Shown: piece after piece, positions 53,464 to 63,410 of the stretch
Numbering within the stretch: position 1 is the first letter of the stretch
Layout: each line of letters opens with the position of its first letter
From: Actinotignum schaalii FB123-CNA-2
Lineage (GTDB): Bacteria > Actinomycetota > Actinomycetes > Actinomycetales > Actinomycetaceae
DNA: 64,000 nucleotides
NCBI RefSeq assembly: GCF_000411135.1
Contig: NZ_KE150262.1
Span: forward strand, 52,419 to 116,418
Direction of reading: 5' to 3'
Notes under the pieces: generated by a model
The model's database searches: none
Told to the model about the DNA's origin: nothing
The model's input: only the letters and a program-made list of their open reading frames with translations
Made by a program: the position numbers and the translations under genes

Positions 53464-55431
53464 TTATTCGCCGCGCGATCCTTGCATGGAACGCATAATC
53501 GACACGAGGAATTCCGCGTTATTTTCGGTATTCCGCATCCGCTTGAGCACGAAGTCCGCCGCTTCATCCACCCCGAGGGTGCCCAGGGCCCGGCGCAGCT
53601 GCCAGATGACCTTGAGTTCTTCGGGCTTGTAAAGCAGTTCTTCGCGGCGGGTACCCGAGGCGTTGATATCGATCGCCGGGAAGATACGCCGGTCCGCGAG
53701 CTGGCGCGAGAGGCGCAGTTCCATATTGCCGGTGCCCTTGAACTCTTCGAAAATAACTTCGTCCATCTTCGAGCCAGTTTCCACCAGCGCGGAGGCGATA
53801 ATCGTGAGCGAACCACCATTTTCGATATTGCGCGCCGCACCGAAGAACTTCTTGGGCGGGTAGAGTGCCGCGGCATCCACACCACCGGAGAGGATGCGCC
53901 CCGAGGCCGGGGCCGCGAGATTGTAGGCACGCGAAAGGCGGGTGAGGGAATCGAGGAGAACCACCACATCCTGACCGAGTTCCACCAGGCGCTTAGCGCG
54001 CTCGATAGCGAGTTCAGAGACGATGGTGTGATCCGAAGCCGGGCGATCAAAGGTAGAAGCAATCACTTCACCCTTGACGATGCGACGCATATCCGTCACT
54101 TCTTCGGGGCGTTCATCCACGAGGACCACCATGATATGAACCTCGGGATCATTAGCGGCAATCGCCTTGGCGATCTGCTGCATAATCATGGTCTTCCCGG
54201 CCTTCGGCGGAGAAACAATGAGACCACGCTGGCCCTTACCAATAGGAGCAACCAGATCGATAGCGCGGGTGGACAGGCCCTTGCGTTCGGTTTCCAGACG
54301 CAAAATCTCATCCGGGTAGACCGGGGTGAGTTTATTGAAGTCCGGGCGGCGCGCTGCTTCGGCTGCGGGCAGGGAGTTAATAGTATCTACCTGGACAAGC
54401 TGATTACCGGAACGGTTATTGTTCTGGTTATTGTAACGACGGCGCGGATTACGCTTGTTATTACGGTTATTATGCGAGGAATTATCCTCATCGTGCTGAC
54501 GAATAGCGCCCACCACAGCATCCCCGCGGCGCAGCCCGTACTGGCGCACCAGCGCGGTGGAAATCTGCGCGTCATTGGGGCCGGGCAGGTAGCCGCCGGT
54601 GCGCAGCACCATCTGGTTACCCTGGGCGTCCACAATGCCGGCAACGGGAACGAGGGTATCCTCCGCCTGGCGCTTGCCGGCCGGAATCTCCTGGCGTTCC
54701 TCACGTTCGGGCTTCGAAGCCGGCGCGGACTCCTCCGCCTCGTGATCCGTGCGATCAGTACGTTCGGTGCGTTCCGCGGTGCGCCGAGAGCGGCGGGCCT
54801 CGTCATGTTCTTCACCGCGCCGGTTGCGCTTACGGCGGCGGCGTTCCGAGGTGGTGTCATGGTGGTCACCGGCGCGGCGTTCCGCGGCATCGCCAATGGC
54901 ATCCAGAACCGCGAGGGTATTTTCATCGCTGAGGGAATCGGAGCGACGCGCGGCCTGGCCGGCTTCCGGCTTTGGTTCAGGCAAATCGATATGAACCGGT
55001 TCGCGGTGATCCCGGCGCACCCGGCGCCGCACCTTACGCTCCTCACGATCTTCCCGTTCTTCACGGCTGGGAGCTGCTACCGGGGCGCTTTCCGCACTGG
55101 GTGCCGATACCGCTGCGCGGGTAACAGTTCGTGTTTTCCGAGTCGGAGCGACAGCTTCCGCGGCTTCGGTAGCAACCGCTTCGCTTTCTTTCTTCGCTGC
55201 GGTCTTGGCCGTGGTGGCAGCAGCGGACTTTTCGCGCGGCTTCGTGATATTGGCGAGGCTATCTTCCTTACGGGGCCGCCCGCGCCGCGCGGGGCGAACT
55301 TCGCGAATGGCCGCGAGCAGGTCCGCCTTCTTAGCTTTCGGGTCAATGTCCAGGCCGAGTTCTTCGGCGAGCGCGCGCAGCTGCGGCACCCGCATCGTTG
55401 AGATTGCGCCTGATGTTGGGGTTTCCGTCAC
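53464..55431 (-). CDS. rho: Transcription termination factor Rho with large disordered insertions
   Basis: A 655-aa Rho helicase (E. coli: 419 aa). The N-terminal SAP-like helices (about 12-46) are followed by roughly 200 residues of Lys/Arg/Glu/Ala-rich disordered sequence, as in other high-GC actinobacteria. The RNA-binding cold-shock domain (about 262-350) is interrupted by an Asn/Arg-rich segment at 314-344 (HNNRNNKRN...NNQNNNR). Walker A is PPKAGKT (408-414), and the [10 protein letters not shown] and [13 protein letters not shown] motifs follow. The start is GTG with AAGGA 7 nt upstream. Confidence 0.95.
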   Translation of the reverse strand: MTETPTSGAISTMRVPQLRALAEELGLDIDPKAKKADLLAAIREVRPARRGRPRKEDSLANITKPREKSAAATTAKTAAKKESEAVATEAAEAVAPTRKTRTVTRAAVSAPSAESAPVAAPSREEREDREERKVRRRVRRDHREPVHIDLPEPKPEAGQAARRSDSLSDENTLAVLDAIGDAAERRAGDHHDTTSERRRRKRNRRGEEHDEARRSRRTAERTERTDRTDHEAEESAPASKPEREERQEIPAGKRQAEDTLVPVAGIVDAQGNQMVLRTGGYLPGPNDAQISTALVRQYGLRRGDAVVGAIRQHDEDNSSHNNRNNKRNPRRRYNNQNNNRSGNQLVQVDTINSLPAAEAARRPDFNKLTPVYPDEILRLETERKGLSTRAIDLVAPIGKGQRGLIVSPPKAGKTMIMQQIAKAIAANDPEVHIMVVLVDERPEEVTDMRRIVKGEVIASTFDRPASDHTIVSELAIERAKRLVELGQDVVVLLDSLTRLSRAYNLAAPASGRILSGGVDAAALYPPKKFFGAARNIENGGSLTIIASALVETGSKMDEVIFEEFKGTGNMELRLSRQLADRRIFPAIDINASGTRREELLYKPEELKVIWQLRRALGTLGVDEAADFVLKRMRNTENNAEFLVSIMRSMQGSRGE

Positions 55432-55529
55432 GAGGTTCCTTCCTCGGAATTCAGGGGTTGTTAACGCACTTATGACAATTTCAAGTACGTGGGAAATAAC
55501 CGGTATAAGAACGTCGGTTAGACCTTAGT

Positions 55530-56414
55530 CTACACCAGATAGGCGCCCTGTGTGGACATTCCAGCAGTATTCACCGTAAATCCACGCCGCTGCATCATAG
55601 ATACTGTGTCAGCGTCAAGGCGTGAAAATACTAGCACGGATGGGCCCGCACCGGAAATAACGGCCGGGAACCCGGCCGCGCGCAAGGCCCGTACCGCGTC
55701 CGCGGATGCCGGCATCGCCCCGGCGCGATAGTCCTGGTGGAGGCGATCTTCGGTGGCCTGCCACAGCAAATCCGGGTAGTGCTCGAGGGCGAGGGCAAGC
55801 ATCGCGGTGCGCGAAGCATTAAAAGCTGCATCTGCGTGCGGAACGGTATCCGGTAATGCGGCCCGCGCCTTTTCAGTCAGGAGTTGTTCACCCGGAATAA
55901 GGAGAGTGGTTTCCACCGCGGTGGGGATACGCGCCGCCCGGGCCTGCGTTCCTTCCATCCAAGTAACGACGGCGCCCCCGAAAATTGCCGGTGCGGCATT
56001 ATCGGGGTGTCCCTCAAATTCGGTGGCGAGGGAGAGGAGCACGCCGTCGTCGAATATATCGGGGCGATCCACGAGGCCGCGCACTAAAAGTAAGCCGGCC
56101 ACCACGGCCGCCGCGGAAGAACCGAGGCCGCGCCCCTGCGGAATTGCGTTAACGCAGTGCAGCTCGAAGCCGACGCCGGGCAGGGCCGCGGCCTCAAAAC
56201 CGCGGCGCAGGGCCCGTACGATGAGGTGATCTTCTCCGGTGGGAAGAACATCCGCGCCCTCCCCTTCGATACTCACCCGGGTGGCACCGGTGGTGAGGCG
56301 CACGCTGACCTCGTCCCAGAGGTTATGCGCCATACCCATGCAATCAAAACCGGGACCGAGGTTGCCGGAGGTCGCCGGGACCCGCACCCGCGCTTCGGAG
56401 GTGGCGATACGCAT
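55530..56414 (-). CDS. thrB: Homoserine kinase
   Basis: A 294-aa GHMP kinase phosphorylating homoserine in threonine synthesis. The ATP loop PQGRGLGSSAAAVVAGL lies at about 93-109, the N-terminal SGNLGPGFDCMGMA and C-terminal SGAGPSVLVF motifs are present. The ATG overlaps the hom stop by one base (TAATG), so the two are coupled. thrC, which lies between hom and thrB in mycobacteria as I recall, is not here. Confidence 0.95.
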   Translation of the reverse strand: MRIATSEARVRVPATSGNLGPGFDCMGMAHNLWDEVSVRLTTGATRVSIEGEGADVLPTGEDHLIVRALRRGFEAAALPGVGFELHCVNAIPQGRGLGSSAAAVVAGLLLVRGLVDRPDIFDDGVLLSLATEFEGHPDNAAPAIFGGAVVTWMEGTQARAARIPTAVETTLLIPGEQLLTEKARAALPDTVPHADAAFNASRTAMLALALEHYPDLLWQATEDRLHQDYRAGAMPASADAVRALRAAGFPAVISGAGPSVLVFSRLDADTVSMMQRRGFTVNTAGMSTQGAYLV

Positions 56415-57700
56415 TAGGCCACCTCCACCCGCACAAAGCTCGCGGTGCTCACCGTTGCCGGCCCCGCGGCGGCGGAGAGATCCGCAATGGTCGCTTCCAC
56501 ATCAGCTTGGAGGGCTTCGTGGGTGGTGACCGTGAGACGGCACAGGTGGTCCGCGGTGGGCGATTCTTGAGTAACCCCGCTAATGGACACATTGTGGCGG
56601 GCAAAAGTACCGGTAACCTCGCTGAGAACACCCACGTGATCAGCCACGTCCATGCTCAGCTGGAAACGCGAACGCGCCTGGGCGGGAGGCAGAATCGGCA
56701 GCTCTCCGTAAGCCAGTTCGCGCGGGGCCAGCCCGCCGTGCACGCGGTGATGCGCGGCGGCCACCAGATCGGAGAGCACCGCGGTGGCGGTAGGATTCCC
56801 GCCAGCTCCCGGCCCGTAAAACATGAGCCGATCAGCGGCTTCACCCTCCACCACAATGGCGTTATAGGCTCCGTGTACGGTGGCGAGCGGATGCTGAGCA
56901 GGAATAAGGGTGGGGCCCACGTACAATTCAATGCCGTTCGCGCGCCGCTTGGCGGAAGCCACCAGCTTGACCACGTACCCGCCCCGCCCGGCCGAAGCGA
57001 TCATCTCCGGGGTGATATCGCGGATTCCATGGGTATGCACATCCGAAAGCTGGACGCGGGTGTGGAAAGCGAGAGAGGCCAGGATGGCGCATTTTGCCGC
57101 GGCGTCGTACCCGTCCACATCGGCACTCGGATCAGCTTCGGCATAGCCAAGCTCCTGCGCCTTTTTCACCGCGGCATCGAAACTTTCCCCGTTGGTAGTC
57201 ATTTCGTCGAGAATGTAATTGGTGGTGCCATTGACGATTCCGAGAATATGGGTAACGCGATCCCCGGCGAGGGATTCGCGCAGTCCGTACACCACCGGAA
57301 CGGCCCCGCCCACCGCGGCCTCGTAATAGAGGTCAACGCCGGCACGCGCCGCGGCGTCGTACAATTCTGGACCGTGTTCGGCCAGCAGCGCCTTATTTCC
57401 GGTGACCACCGAGGCACCGGCGGCAAAAGCAGCCAAAATATATTCGCGCGCCGGTTCGATACCGCCCATCAATTCGATAACAATATCCGCCTGGGCAATA
57501 ATGGCGTGGGCATCGGTGGTGAGCAGTGCGCGATCAATCGCAGGATCGCGCGGGGCCTCCAGGTTACGCACCGCAATTCCGATCACGCGCAGGCGCGCTC
57601 CGGCTCGCAGGTTAAATTCTTCCGCATTGGCTTGCAGCAGGCGGACGACGGCGCTTCCTACCGTTCCCGCCCCCAGCAGGGCAACCTTGACTTCCTTCAC
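56414..57700 (-). CDS. hom: Homoserine dehydrogenase
   Basis: A 428-aa NAD(P)-dependent enzyme reducing aspartate semialdehyde to homoserine. The nucleotide-binding loop is LLGAGTVGSAVV (about 9-20), and the catalytic domain includes NGTTNYILDEM and the GYAEADPSADVDGYDAAAK signature. A C-terminal ACT domain (about 350-428) gives threonine feedback control in relatives. The start is GTG preceded by AAGGAG. It is the first gene of the hom-thrB pair. Confidence 0.96.
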   Translation of the reverse strand: MKEVKVALLGAGTVGSAVVRLLQANAEEFNLRAGARLRVIGIAVRNLEAPRDPAIDRALLTTDAHAIIAQADIVIELMGGIEPAREYILAAFAAGASVVTGNKALLAEHGPELYDAAARAGVDLYYEAAVGGAVPVVYGLRESLAGDRVTHILGIVNGTTNYILDEMTTNGESFDAAVKKAQELGYAEADPSADVDGYDAAAKCAILASLAFHTRVQLSDVHTHGIRDITPEMIASAGRGGYVVKLVASAKRRANGIELYVGPTLIPAQHPLATVHGAYNAIVVEGEAADRLMFYGPGAGGNPTATAVLSDLVAAAHHRVHGGLAPRELAYGELPILPPAQARSRFQLSMDVADHVGVLSEVTGTFARHNVSISGVTQESPTADHLCRLTVTTHEALQADVEATIADLSAAAGPATVSTASFVRVEVA

Positions 57701-57914
57701 GCCTACTCCTTATCTTGACGAACGCGCCGCGCGACTGCCGGCTCGGCCTGCGCGGGTGCCGGCTCGGTCCGGGCGATGCGCCGGCCCCCTAGCTGTCCTC
57801 GCGTGTCCTAGCCTAGCGAAGGTGGAGCCGATGCGCGCTGTTGGCCCGCCCGCTACCGATGCATGGGCTCCGCGTGGCACCGAAACGAGGTGTGGTGCTC
57901 ACCACGCAGATGGG

Positions 57915-57920
57915 TACAAT
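57915..57920 (+). promoter_or_regulatory. -10 element (TACAAT) upstream of aroD
   Basis: TACAAT ends 6 nt before ATG 57927, the spacing of the leaderless promoters in this window. That ATG is out of frame with aroD. Confidence 0.5.
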
Positions 57921-57926
57921 ATCCCC

Positions 57927-58055
57927 ATGGAAAATGCATCGAGTGATGCACGAAGAGAAAGCGAGGTGCGCGATGCCCACTGTGAAAATCAAGGACGTCG
58001 CCTTCGGCTCCGGGCCGACGAAAATCCTCGTGTCCATAACGCCCGCCAACGGTGA
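57927..58055 (+). CDS. Putative 42-aa upstream ORF overlapping the start of aroD
   Basis: The ATG placed exactly where a leaderless transcript would begin opens a frame that overlaps the aroD start (57973) in the +1 relation and ends at 58055. Its product is charged (MENASSDARRESEVRDAHCENQ as opening segment) and resembles nothing I know. If translated it could limit or couple aroD initiation. It may be fortuitous; aroD-frame ATGs at 57934 and 57946 are alternative starts for a longer AroD. Confidence 0.3.
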   Translation: MENASSDARRESEVRDAHCENQGRRLRLRADENPRVHNARQR

Positions 58056-58779
58056 CGAGCTGCGGACACAGGTAGCGAAGCTTCCCGCACAGGACATTGA
58101 CGTCTTGGAATGGCGCGTGGATTTCCTTGAGGACCTTTCCACCCTCACCGAGGTGGGAACCCTTTTGCGTACATCCACGAACCTACCGATTCTGGGCACC
58201 TTCCGCTCCGCGGCGGAGGGCGGCCAGAAGGCAATTCTGCCCGATGATTACGGCCCCCTGGTGATACGCCTCATCCAATCCGGGCTGGTGGATGCGGTGG
58301 ATGCGGAGCTGTTCCGCACCGAAGCCTGGACCGAACGTATTATTCAGGAAGCGGCGCGGGCCCAGATACCGGTGATTGGCTCCTACCATGATTTCCGTTC
58401 CACCCCGCCCGAAGATGAGATCGTTAATCGCTTGCGGCTCTTGCAGGTGCACGGGGCCTCCATCGCGAAAATTGCGGTGACTCCCTCCCATCCGGGCGAT
58501 GTGGTGACGGTGCTCAATGCAACTTATCGGGCCAGCCAGGAATTGCACGTCCCTCTTATCACCATCGCCATGGGGGCGCTGGGCACCATGAGCCGCATTA
58601 CTTCCGCTATTTTCGGGTCCGCGGGAACCTGGGGTCAGGCCGGGCATACCACGGCAGCCGGGCAGATTGCGGTAGCCGAACTGCGCCCGGTAGTGGATGC
58701 TATCTCCGCCTGGAGTAGCGCCCCGGATACCTGGGAAAAGCCCACGCAGGTAAGGGAGGCCGTGCTTCCGGAGAGCTAG
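57973..58779 (+). CDS. aroD: Type I 3-dehydroquinate dehydratase
   Basis: A 268-aa TIM-barrel enzyme that dehydrates 3-dehydroquinate in the shikimate pathway through a Schiff base. The catalytic His139 (GSYHDF) and Lys166 (IAKIAVTP) are present, with substrate motifs EWRVDF, GTFRSAAEGG and MGALGTMSR. Most actinobacteria I know use the unrelated type II enzyme (AroQ), so this may be acquired. It stands alone on the plus strand between leftward hom-thrB and lysA-argS. The start ATG has a GAGG 8-10 nt upstream; earlier in-frame ATGs exist at 57934 and 57946. Confidence 0.92.
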   Translation: MPTVKIKDVAFGSGPTKILVSITPANGDELRTQVAKLPAQDIDVLEWRVDFLEDLSTLTEVGTLLRTSTNLPILGTFRSAAEGGQKAILPDDYGPLVIRLIQSGLVDAVDAELFRTEAWTERIIQEAARAQIPVIGSYHDFRSTPPEDEIVNRLRLLQVHGASIAKIAVTPSHPGDVVTVLNATYRASQELHVPLITIAMGALGTMSRITSAIFGSAGTWGQAGHTTAAGQIAVAELRPVVDAISAWSSAPDTWEKPTQVREAVLPES

Positions 58780-58794
58780 CGTTCTAACCGTGCA

Positions 58795-58831
58795 GGTTGC
58801 CGGTCTGAAGGTGCGCTACGGGCCGGCAACC
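58795..58831. terminator. Bidirectional hairpin between aroD and lysA
   Basis: GGTTGCCGG (58795-58803) pairs with CCGGCAACC (58823-58831) in the 55-bp gap between the convergent stops. Confidence 0.65.
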
Positions 58832-58834
58832 GCC

Positions 58835-60268
58835 CTAGTTTTCAGCAGTGGTGGCCGGGGAATCCGCGGCCGGGTAATCCGCATCCAGCGCGAAGAGATC
58901 GGCCACGGTCTCCCCGCGAATAAGCCAGCGGGCCCGGCCATCACGCACCGCAATAACTCCCGGGCTGGGAAGCATATTGTAATGGGAGGCCATGACCCGG
59001 CCGTAGGCGCCGGTTCCCGGCGTGACAAGCAGGTCACCGGCGTGAATATCTTCCGGGAGGGCGACGGCGCGCACCACAATATCGCCCGATTCGCAATGTT
59101 TACCGACAACTCGGCATACGCGCGAAGAATCTGCATCCTCGGCCTGGACTCGATCCACGAGTGCCGCGGTGTAATCCGCACCGTAGAGAGCGGGGCGGAT
59201 ATTATCGGACATTCCCCCGTCTACCGAAACATAGGTGCGGGTGCGGGTAGTATCCACGTGGACATCTTTGATGGTTCCCACCGTGTAGAGCGTCATACCG
59301 GCCGGGGCAATAATGGAACGGCCCGGTTCCACGGATATCCGCGGGGCAGGAATGCCACTCTGGGCGCTGTGCCGGGCAACTTCCGTGGCGAGCACGGTGG
59401 CGAAGTCACGTGGGGAAGGCGGAATCGGATCCGCACCGGTGTAGCGCACCCCGTAGCCACCGCCCAGATCTATTTCGGGGATAACACTCCCCAGCTCGCG
59501 CGCCACCCGAGCCCGCAGGTCAAGGATGGCGCGTGCCGCAGCCACAAAAGCATCCGTGGCCACGATTTGGGAGCCGATATGCGAATGCAATCCCACCAGG
59601 CGCAGCCACGGATTGGCGCTAATACGCCGGATAGCCTCCCAGGCGGCACCGCTGGTGAGTGACAGGCCGAATTTTTGGTCCTCATGAGCGGTAGCAATGA
59701 AATCGTGGCCGCCCGCGTGGATACCGGAGGTTATTCGCACAACAACGGCCGCTACCCGCCCGCGGCGCGCGGCAGCCTCCGCCACCAGCTCCACTTCGGC
59801 TAAGGAATCAACTACGAGGTGGGCGACCTCATGCTCCAGGGCCAGCTCAATTTCCGCCGCGGATTTATTATTTCCGTGCAATCCGAGCTGGTGCCCCCGC
59901 GCTCCGGCCGCCAGGGCGATGCGCAGCTCTCCTTCGGAGCAGGTGTCCAGGTGGAGGCCTTCTTCCAGCATCCACCTAGCTACACCCACGCTGGCAAAAG
60001 CCTTGCAGGCGTAGTAAACATCCGCTCCCGCCAACTCCGCAAAAGCCTCGCGCATAGCGCTCACCCAGGCGGCGGCGCGAGCGCGGGCATCTACTTCATC
60101 CAGGATGTAGAGCGGGGTGCCGAATTGCGCGGTCAGCCCGCTTACCGAACAGCCACCCACCTCGAGATCGCCGGGAACCCGGCGCACCGTAGTTGACCAC
60201 ACCCCGGTGGGTGAACCATCCGGGACGGGCGCGGGCAGCTGCTCGAGAGCACTCACAGCGGCGCTCAC
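58835..60268 (-). CDS. lysA: Diaminopimelate decarboxylase
   Basis: A 477-aa PLP enzyme of the alanine-racemase fold, converting meso-DAP to lysine. The Schiff-base lysine is Lys89 (YYACKAF), and the phosphate-binding GGGYG and EPGR motifs are present. The active-site cysteine segment from the partner subunit is HCESGDI. About 25 N-terminal residues precede the core. The GTG start overlaps the argS stop (ATGTGA), giving tight coupling of argS and lysA as in many actinobacteria. Confidence 0.96.
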   Translation of the reverse strand: MSAAVSALEQLPAPVPDGSPTGVWSTTVRRVPGDLEVGGCSVSGLTAQFGTPLYILDEVDARARAAAWVSAMREAFAELAGADVYYACKAFASVGVARWMLEEGLHLDTCSEGELRIALAAGARGHQLGLHGNNKSAAEIELALEHEVAHLVVDSLAEVELVAEAAARRGRVAAVVVRITSGIHAGGHDFIATAHEDQKFGLSLTSGAAWEAIRRISANPWLRLVGLHSHIGSQIVATDAFVAAARAILDLRARVARELGSVIPEIDLGGGYGVRYTGADPIPPSPRDFATVLATEVARHSAQSGIPAPRISVEPGRSIIAPAGMTLYTVGTIKDVHVDTTRTRTYVSVDGGMSDNIRPALYGADYTAALVDRVQAEDADSSRVCRVVGKHCESGDIVVRAVALPEDIHAGDLLVTPGTGAYGRVMASHYNMLPSPGVIAVRDGRARWLIRGETVADLFALDADYPAADSPATTAEN

Positions 60269-61941
60269 ATTTTCTCCGGAGCGCTGACCCCGAGCAGGTG
60301 CAGCCCGTTAGCGAGAACCTGACGGGTTGCATCATTAACCCACAGGCGGGTGCGGTGCAGATCGCTGACTTCTTCATCCGCGCGCGGGGTGACCCGGGCC
60401 TTGCCGTACCAGGTGTGGTAGGCGCCGGCCAGTTCTTCCAGGTAGCGGGCCACCCGGTGCGGTTCGCGATTGGCCGCGGCCAGGGAGATCACTTCCGGGA
60501 AGCGAGCGAGCTGCCCGATGAGATCGGAATCGGCTTGTTCCAGCAGCTCCGGCGTGAAGGCATCCGCGCGCCGCACCCCGTGTTCGGCCGCGTTACGAGC
60601 CACATTAGCGGTGCGCGCGTGCGCGTATTGCACGTAGTAGACCGGGTTGTCATTGGTATGCGAGGCCAGCACATTGAGGTCCAGCTCCAGGGTGGTATCC
60701 ACCGAGGCCCGCACCAGCGAGTAGCGTGCCGCATCCACTCCCACGGCTTCCACCAGGTCCTCCAGGGTCACCACCGTGCCAGCGCGCTTGGACATACGCA
60801 CCAGAACGCCGTCACGCTTGAGGTTGACCAGCTGGCCGATGAGGATTTCCATATTGCCGCCCTTGCCGGCGGTATCCCCAAACGCGCGGGCCATGGCGTA
60901 CATGCGCCCAATGTAACCGTGGTGATCCGCGCCGAGCATATAGACGGCATGATCGGCACCGCGGTGGCGCTTATCGAGGTAGTAGGCGATGTCACCGGCG
61001 AAGTAGGCGGTTTCCCCATCCGATTTCACGATGACGCGGTCTTTATCATCACCGAAATCGGTGGAGCGCAGCCATACCGCATTATCTTCTTCGTAAATAA
61101 CACCGCGTTCACGGAGTTTTTCGATGGCCGCGGCAACCGCTCCGGAATCATGGAGGGATTGTTCGTGGAAGAACACATCGAATTCAGCCCGGAAATCAGC
61201 CAAGGAATTCTTGATCTCCGCGAACATGAGCTCCACACCACCGGCGCGGAATACTTCCTGAGCTTCAGTTTCCGGGAGGGTGCGCGGATCGGGATGCCCG
61301 GCAGCTAGTTCCTGGGAAATAACCTGCTGCGCAATATCGGAAATATATGTTCCACCGTAGCCATCTTCCGGGGTTTCACGGCCCAGTGCCGCGGCCAGCA
61401 AACTTTCCGAGAAATGATTGATTTGGTTGCCGTGATCATTGAAATAGTATTCGCGCACGACATTAGCGCCGGTAAAGCTGAGAATCCGGGCGAGGGTATC
61501 CCCCACCGCGGCCCAGCGCGCTCCTCCGATGTGGATAGGACCGGTGGGGTTCGCGGAGACGTATTCCAAATTGACGGTGGTCCCGGCGCCGGCTTGCGAG
61601 GAGCCGTAGCGCTCCGCCTGCTCCACGATGGTGCGGGCTAATTCCCCAGCGGCACCCGCGGAGAGGCGAATATTAATAAAACCGGGGCCGGCAACCTCTA
61701 CCTGGGCAATGCCGGCGACGCCCTCGAGGCGCCCGGCCAGCAGGGTGGCTAGATCGCGCGGGGGCATTCCCGCGCGCTTGGCGAGCTGCATGGCCACATT
61801 CGTGGCCCAATCCCCGTGCTCACGCGAACGCGGGCGCTCGATTTTCACCGCGGGAATATCACCATCGAGGTGAAGCTGACCTTCATTACGTGCGGCGTTA
61901 ATTTCCGCCGCGATACATGCACTGAGTTCTTCCGGAGTCAC
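60265..61941 (-). CDS. argS: Arginyl-tRNA synthetase
   Basis: A 558-aa class I synthetase. It has the N-terminal Add-1 domain, HIGG at 137-140 in [16 protein letters not shown] (HIGH-type), and the DALR anticodon-binding domain at the C-terminus. I start it at GTG 61941: the longer frame to 62274 would read antisense through the tRNA gene, and the conserved N-terminus begins here. TACACT lies 7 nt upstream of the GTG with no clear Shine-Dalgarno, so the message may be leaderless. A tRNA-Arg gene lies 129 bp upstream on the other strand. Confidence 0.95.
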   Translation of the reverse strand: MTPEELSACIAAEINAARNEGQLHLDGDIPAVKIERPRSREHGDWATNVAMQLAKRAGMPPRDLATLLAGRLEGVAGIAQVEVAGPGFINIRLSAGAAGELARTIVEQAERYGSSQAGAGTTVNLEYVSANPTGPIHIGGARWAAVGDTLARILSFTGANVVREYYFNDHGNQINHFSESLLAAALGRETPEDGYGGTYISDIAQQVISQELAAGHPDPRTLPETEAQEVFRAGGVELMFAEIKNSLADFRAEFDVFFHEQSLHDSGAVAAAIEKLRERGVIYEEDNAVWLRSTDFGDDKDRVIVKSDGETAYFAGDIAYYLDKRHRGADHAVYMLGADHHGYIGRMYAMARAFGDTAGKGGNMEILIGQLVNLKRDGVLVRMSKRAGTVVTLEDLVEAVGVDAARYSLVRASVDTTLELDLNVLASHTNDNPVYYVQYAHARTANVARNAAEHGVRRADAFTPELLEQADSDLIGQLARFPEVISLAAANREPHRVARYLEELAGAYHTWYGKARVTPRADEEVSDLHRTRLWVNDATRQVLANGLHLLGVSAPEKM

Positions 61942-62070
61942 GTGTCTAAGTGTACGTGCTAACCCCGACAAAATTGCACCGCCACCCGCAGACGCACAAG
62001 ATACGAAACTCCAAGTAAGAATCCAGGTATTTTTCCCGGCGCCTACCAACGTGGTAAAGTAGCGCAGTGC

Positions 62071-62143
62071 GCCCCGATAGCTCAGGGGATAGAGCGTTCG
62101 CCTCCGGAGCGAAAGGCCGCAGGTTCGAATCCTGTTCGGGGCA
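62071..62143 (+). tRNA. tRNA-Arg (anticodon CCG)
   Basis: A 73-nt cloverleaf. The acceptor arms GCCCCGA/TCGGGGC pair. The anticodon stem is TTCGC/GCGAA with loop CTCCGGA and anticodon CCG, reading CGG. The T-arm is GCAGG-TTCGAAT-CCTGT. The discriminator base is A and CCA is not encoded. It is divergent from argS, whose product charges it. Confidence 0.97.
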
Positions 62144-62156
62144 CAAATCGCATCAA

Positions 62157-62192
62157 GATGGGCCCGCGTATCGAAAGATATGCGGGCCCATC
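62157..62192 (+). terminator. Terminator hairpin after tRNA-Arg
   Basis: 16-bp arms with one G.U pair (GATGGGCCCGCGTATC and partner) close on a GAAA tetraloop, 13 nt after the tRNA. There is no U-tract. Confidence 0.75.
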
Positions 62193-62280
62193 GCGCTACG
62201 CTGGTGGCCCGAGCTGCGCCGTCGTTCCACAAGCGCCCCGTCGTTCCGCAACGCGCGCGGGCGCAACACGCCACCGCTAC

Positions 62281-63225
62281 TTAATACTCAACAACCAGGC
62301 GCCCCACGACCTCGTGATTCTTGAGCTTCTCGATACCCTCGGGAATCTCCTCGAAGGGGATGGTGGTGACCTGCGGGGTGAGTTTCCCGGTGGCCATGAA
62401 CTCGTAAATCCCGGCAATATCTGCCTTGGTACCGCCGTTAGAACCGATGAGGCGGCACTGGTTGAGGATGAGACTCTTCGTGGAAATAAGGGATTCCAGC
62501 TTGCCCATTCCCACAACCACCACGGTGCCATCGCGGCGAATAATATCCACGGCGTCCGCGGTGGTGGTGCCGAAACCGGCAAAGTCTACGATGAGATCAA
62601 AGGTAATATCCGAGAAGTCCTTGATGTTCCCTTTTACGCCCTTGGCGCCGATCTTTTCGGCCAGCGGCCACACCTTTTCGTTGATTTCAGCCACGTACAC
62701 ATCCGCGCCGGCGAGAACCGCCACCCGCGCACCGATCTGCCCGAGCCCACCCAGGCCAATAATTCCCACGGTTTGGCCCTTTTGCAGGCCACCCTGGGTC
62801 ACAACCGCCGCGTGGGACGTCATTCCGGCATCGGTTGCCGCGGCGCCCAGAACAAAATCAACCCCGTCCGGAAGCGGGACAAGCGCTTCGGCCGGAACCG
62901 CCATTTTTGGAGCGAAACCGCCATCGAAACTGTAGCCCGGGGCGCCGGCCGCGGTGGTGGGGCACACACCTACGCGGTCCCCGACCTGGTATTCGGTGAC
63001 ACCCTCGCCCACTTCGGCCACAACGCCCGAATTTTCATGCCCGATGGTGATAGGCCGTTTGGCGAGCATAGATAGCCAGCCCTCGTCCGTGAGCAGACCG
63101 ACATCCGAGTGGCAAATACCGGCCGCCTTCATCTCCAGAACTACTTCGCCCGGACCGGCCGTGGGTTCAGGAACCTCATTGAGAACAAGAGGTTCGTGGG
63201 TATTGGTAAATTGCCAAGCCTTCAT
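62281..63225 (-). CDS. Zinc-dependent alcohol dehydrogenase, short MDR form
   Basis: A 314-aa medium-chain dehydrogenase/reductase. Probable catalytic-zinc ligands are Cys38 (GICHSD), His63 (GHENSG) and Asp132 (DAGMTSH); an Asp in the third place is known in some actinobacterial ADHs. The Rossmann loop is GLGGLG (157-162). The four-cysteine structural-zinc lobe is missing; the region 87-103 has only one Cys, which explains the short length. The substrate is not determined. The start has AGGAG at 7 nt, and the longer frame to 63270 lacks support. Confidence 0.9.
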   Translation of the reverse strand: MKAWQFTNTHEPLVLNEVPEPTAGPGEVVLEMKAAGICHSDVGLLTDEGWLSMLAKRPITIGHENSGVVAEVGEGVTEYQVGDRVGVCPTTAAGAPGYSFDGGFAPKMAVPAEALVPLPDGVDFVLGAAATDAGMTSHAAVVTQGGLQKGQTVGIIGLGGLGQIGARVAVLAGADVYVAEINEKVWPLAEKIGAKGVKGNIKDFSDITFDLIVDFAGFGTTTADAVDIIRRDGTVVVVGMGKLESLISTKSLILNQCRLIGSNGGTKADIAGIYEFMATGKLTPQVTTIPFEEIPEGIEKLKNHEVVGRLVVEY

Positions 63226-63279
63226 CACAACTCCTTTTATGTGGCGGTGCGGCGCTTCGATGCACCGCAAGGAACTTTA

Positions 63280-63285
63280 AGCCTA
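63280..63285 (-). promoter_or_regulatory. Candidate -10 (TAGGCT) for the alcohol dehydrogenase gene
   Basis: TAGGCT on the minus strand, 54 nt before the ATG at 63225; A-rich sequence lies upstream. It matches the TAGGCT -10 elements at 5615 and 36090. Confidence 0.4.
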
Positions 63286-63410
63286 GCATTTCTTGTTTGT
63301 TTCGTCACTATTTGCGCGGTGGTTGCGCTGAGAGCGTGCGGTGCGAGCGCGGTGCGGGAGATGGTACGACGCCGCCGCTACCTGCCACGCTCCCCTCCCG
63401 CTACCGGGGT

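Noticed and set aside
53350-55401. A 683-aa ORF on the plus strand opposite rho
   Set aside because: Shadow of rho; the protein is Arg/Gly/His-rich without recognisable motifs.
62144-62280. Integration site (attB/attL) at the tRNA-Arg 3' end
   Set aside because: No integrase gene and no repeat of the tRNA 3' sequence elsewhere in the window.
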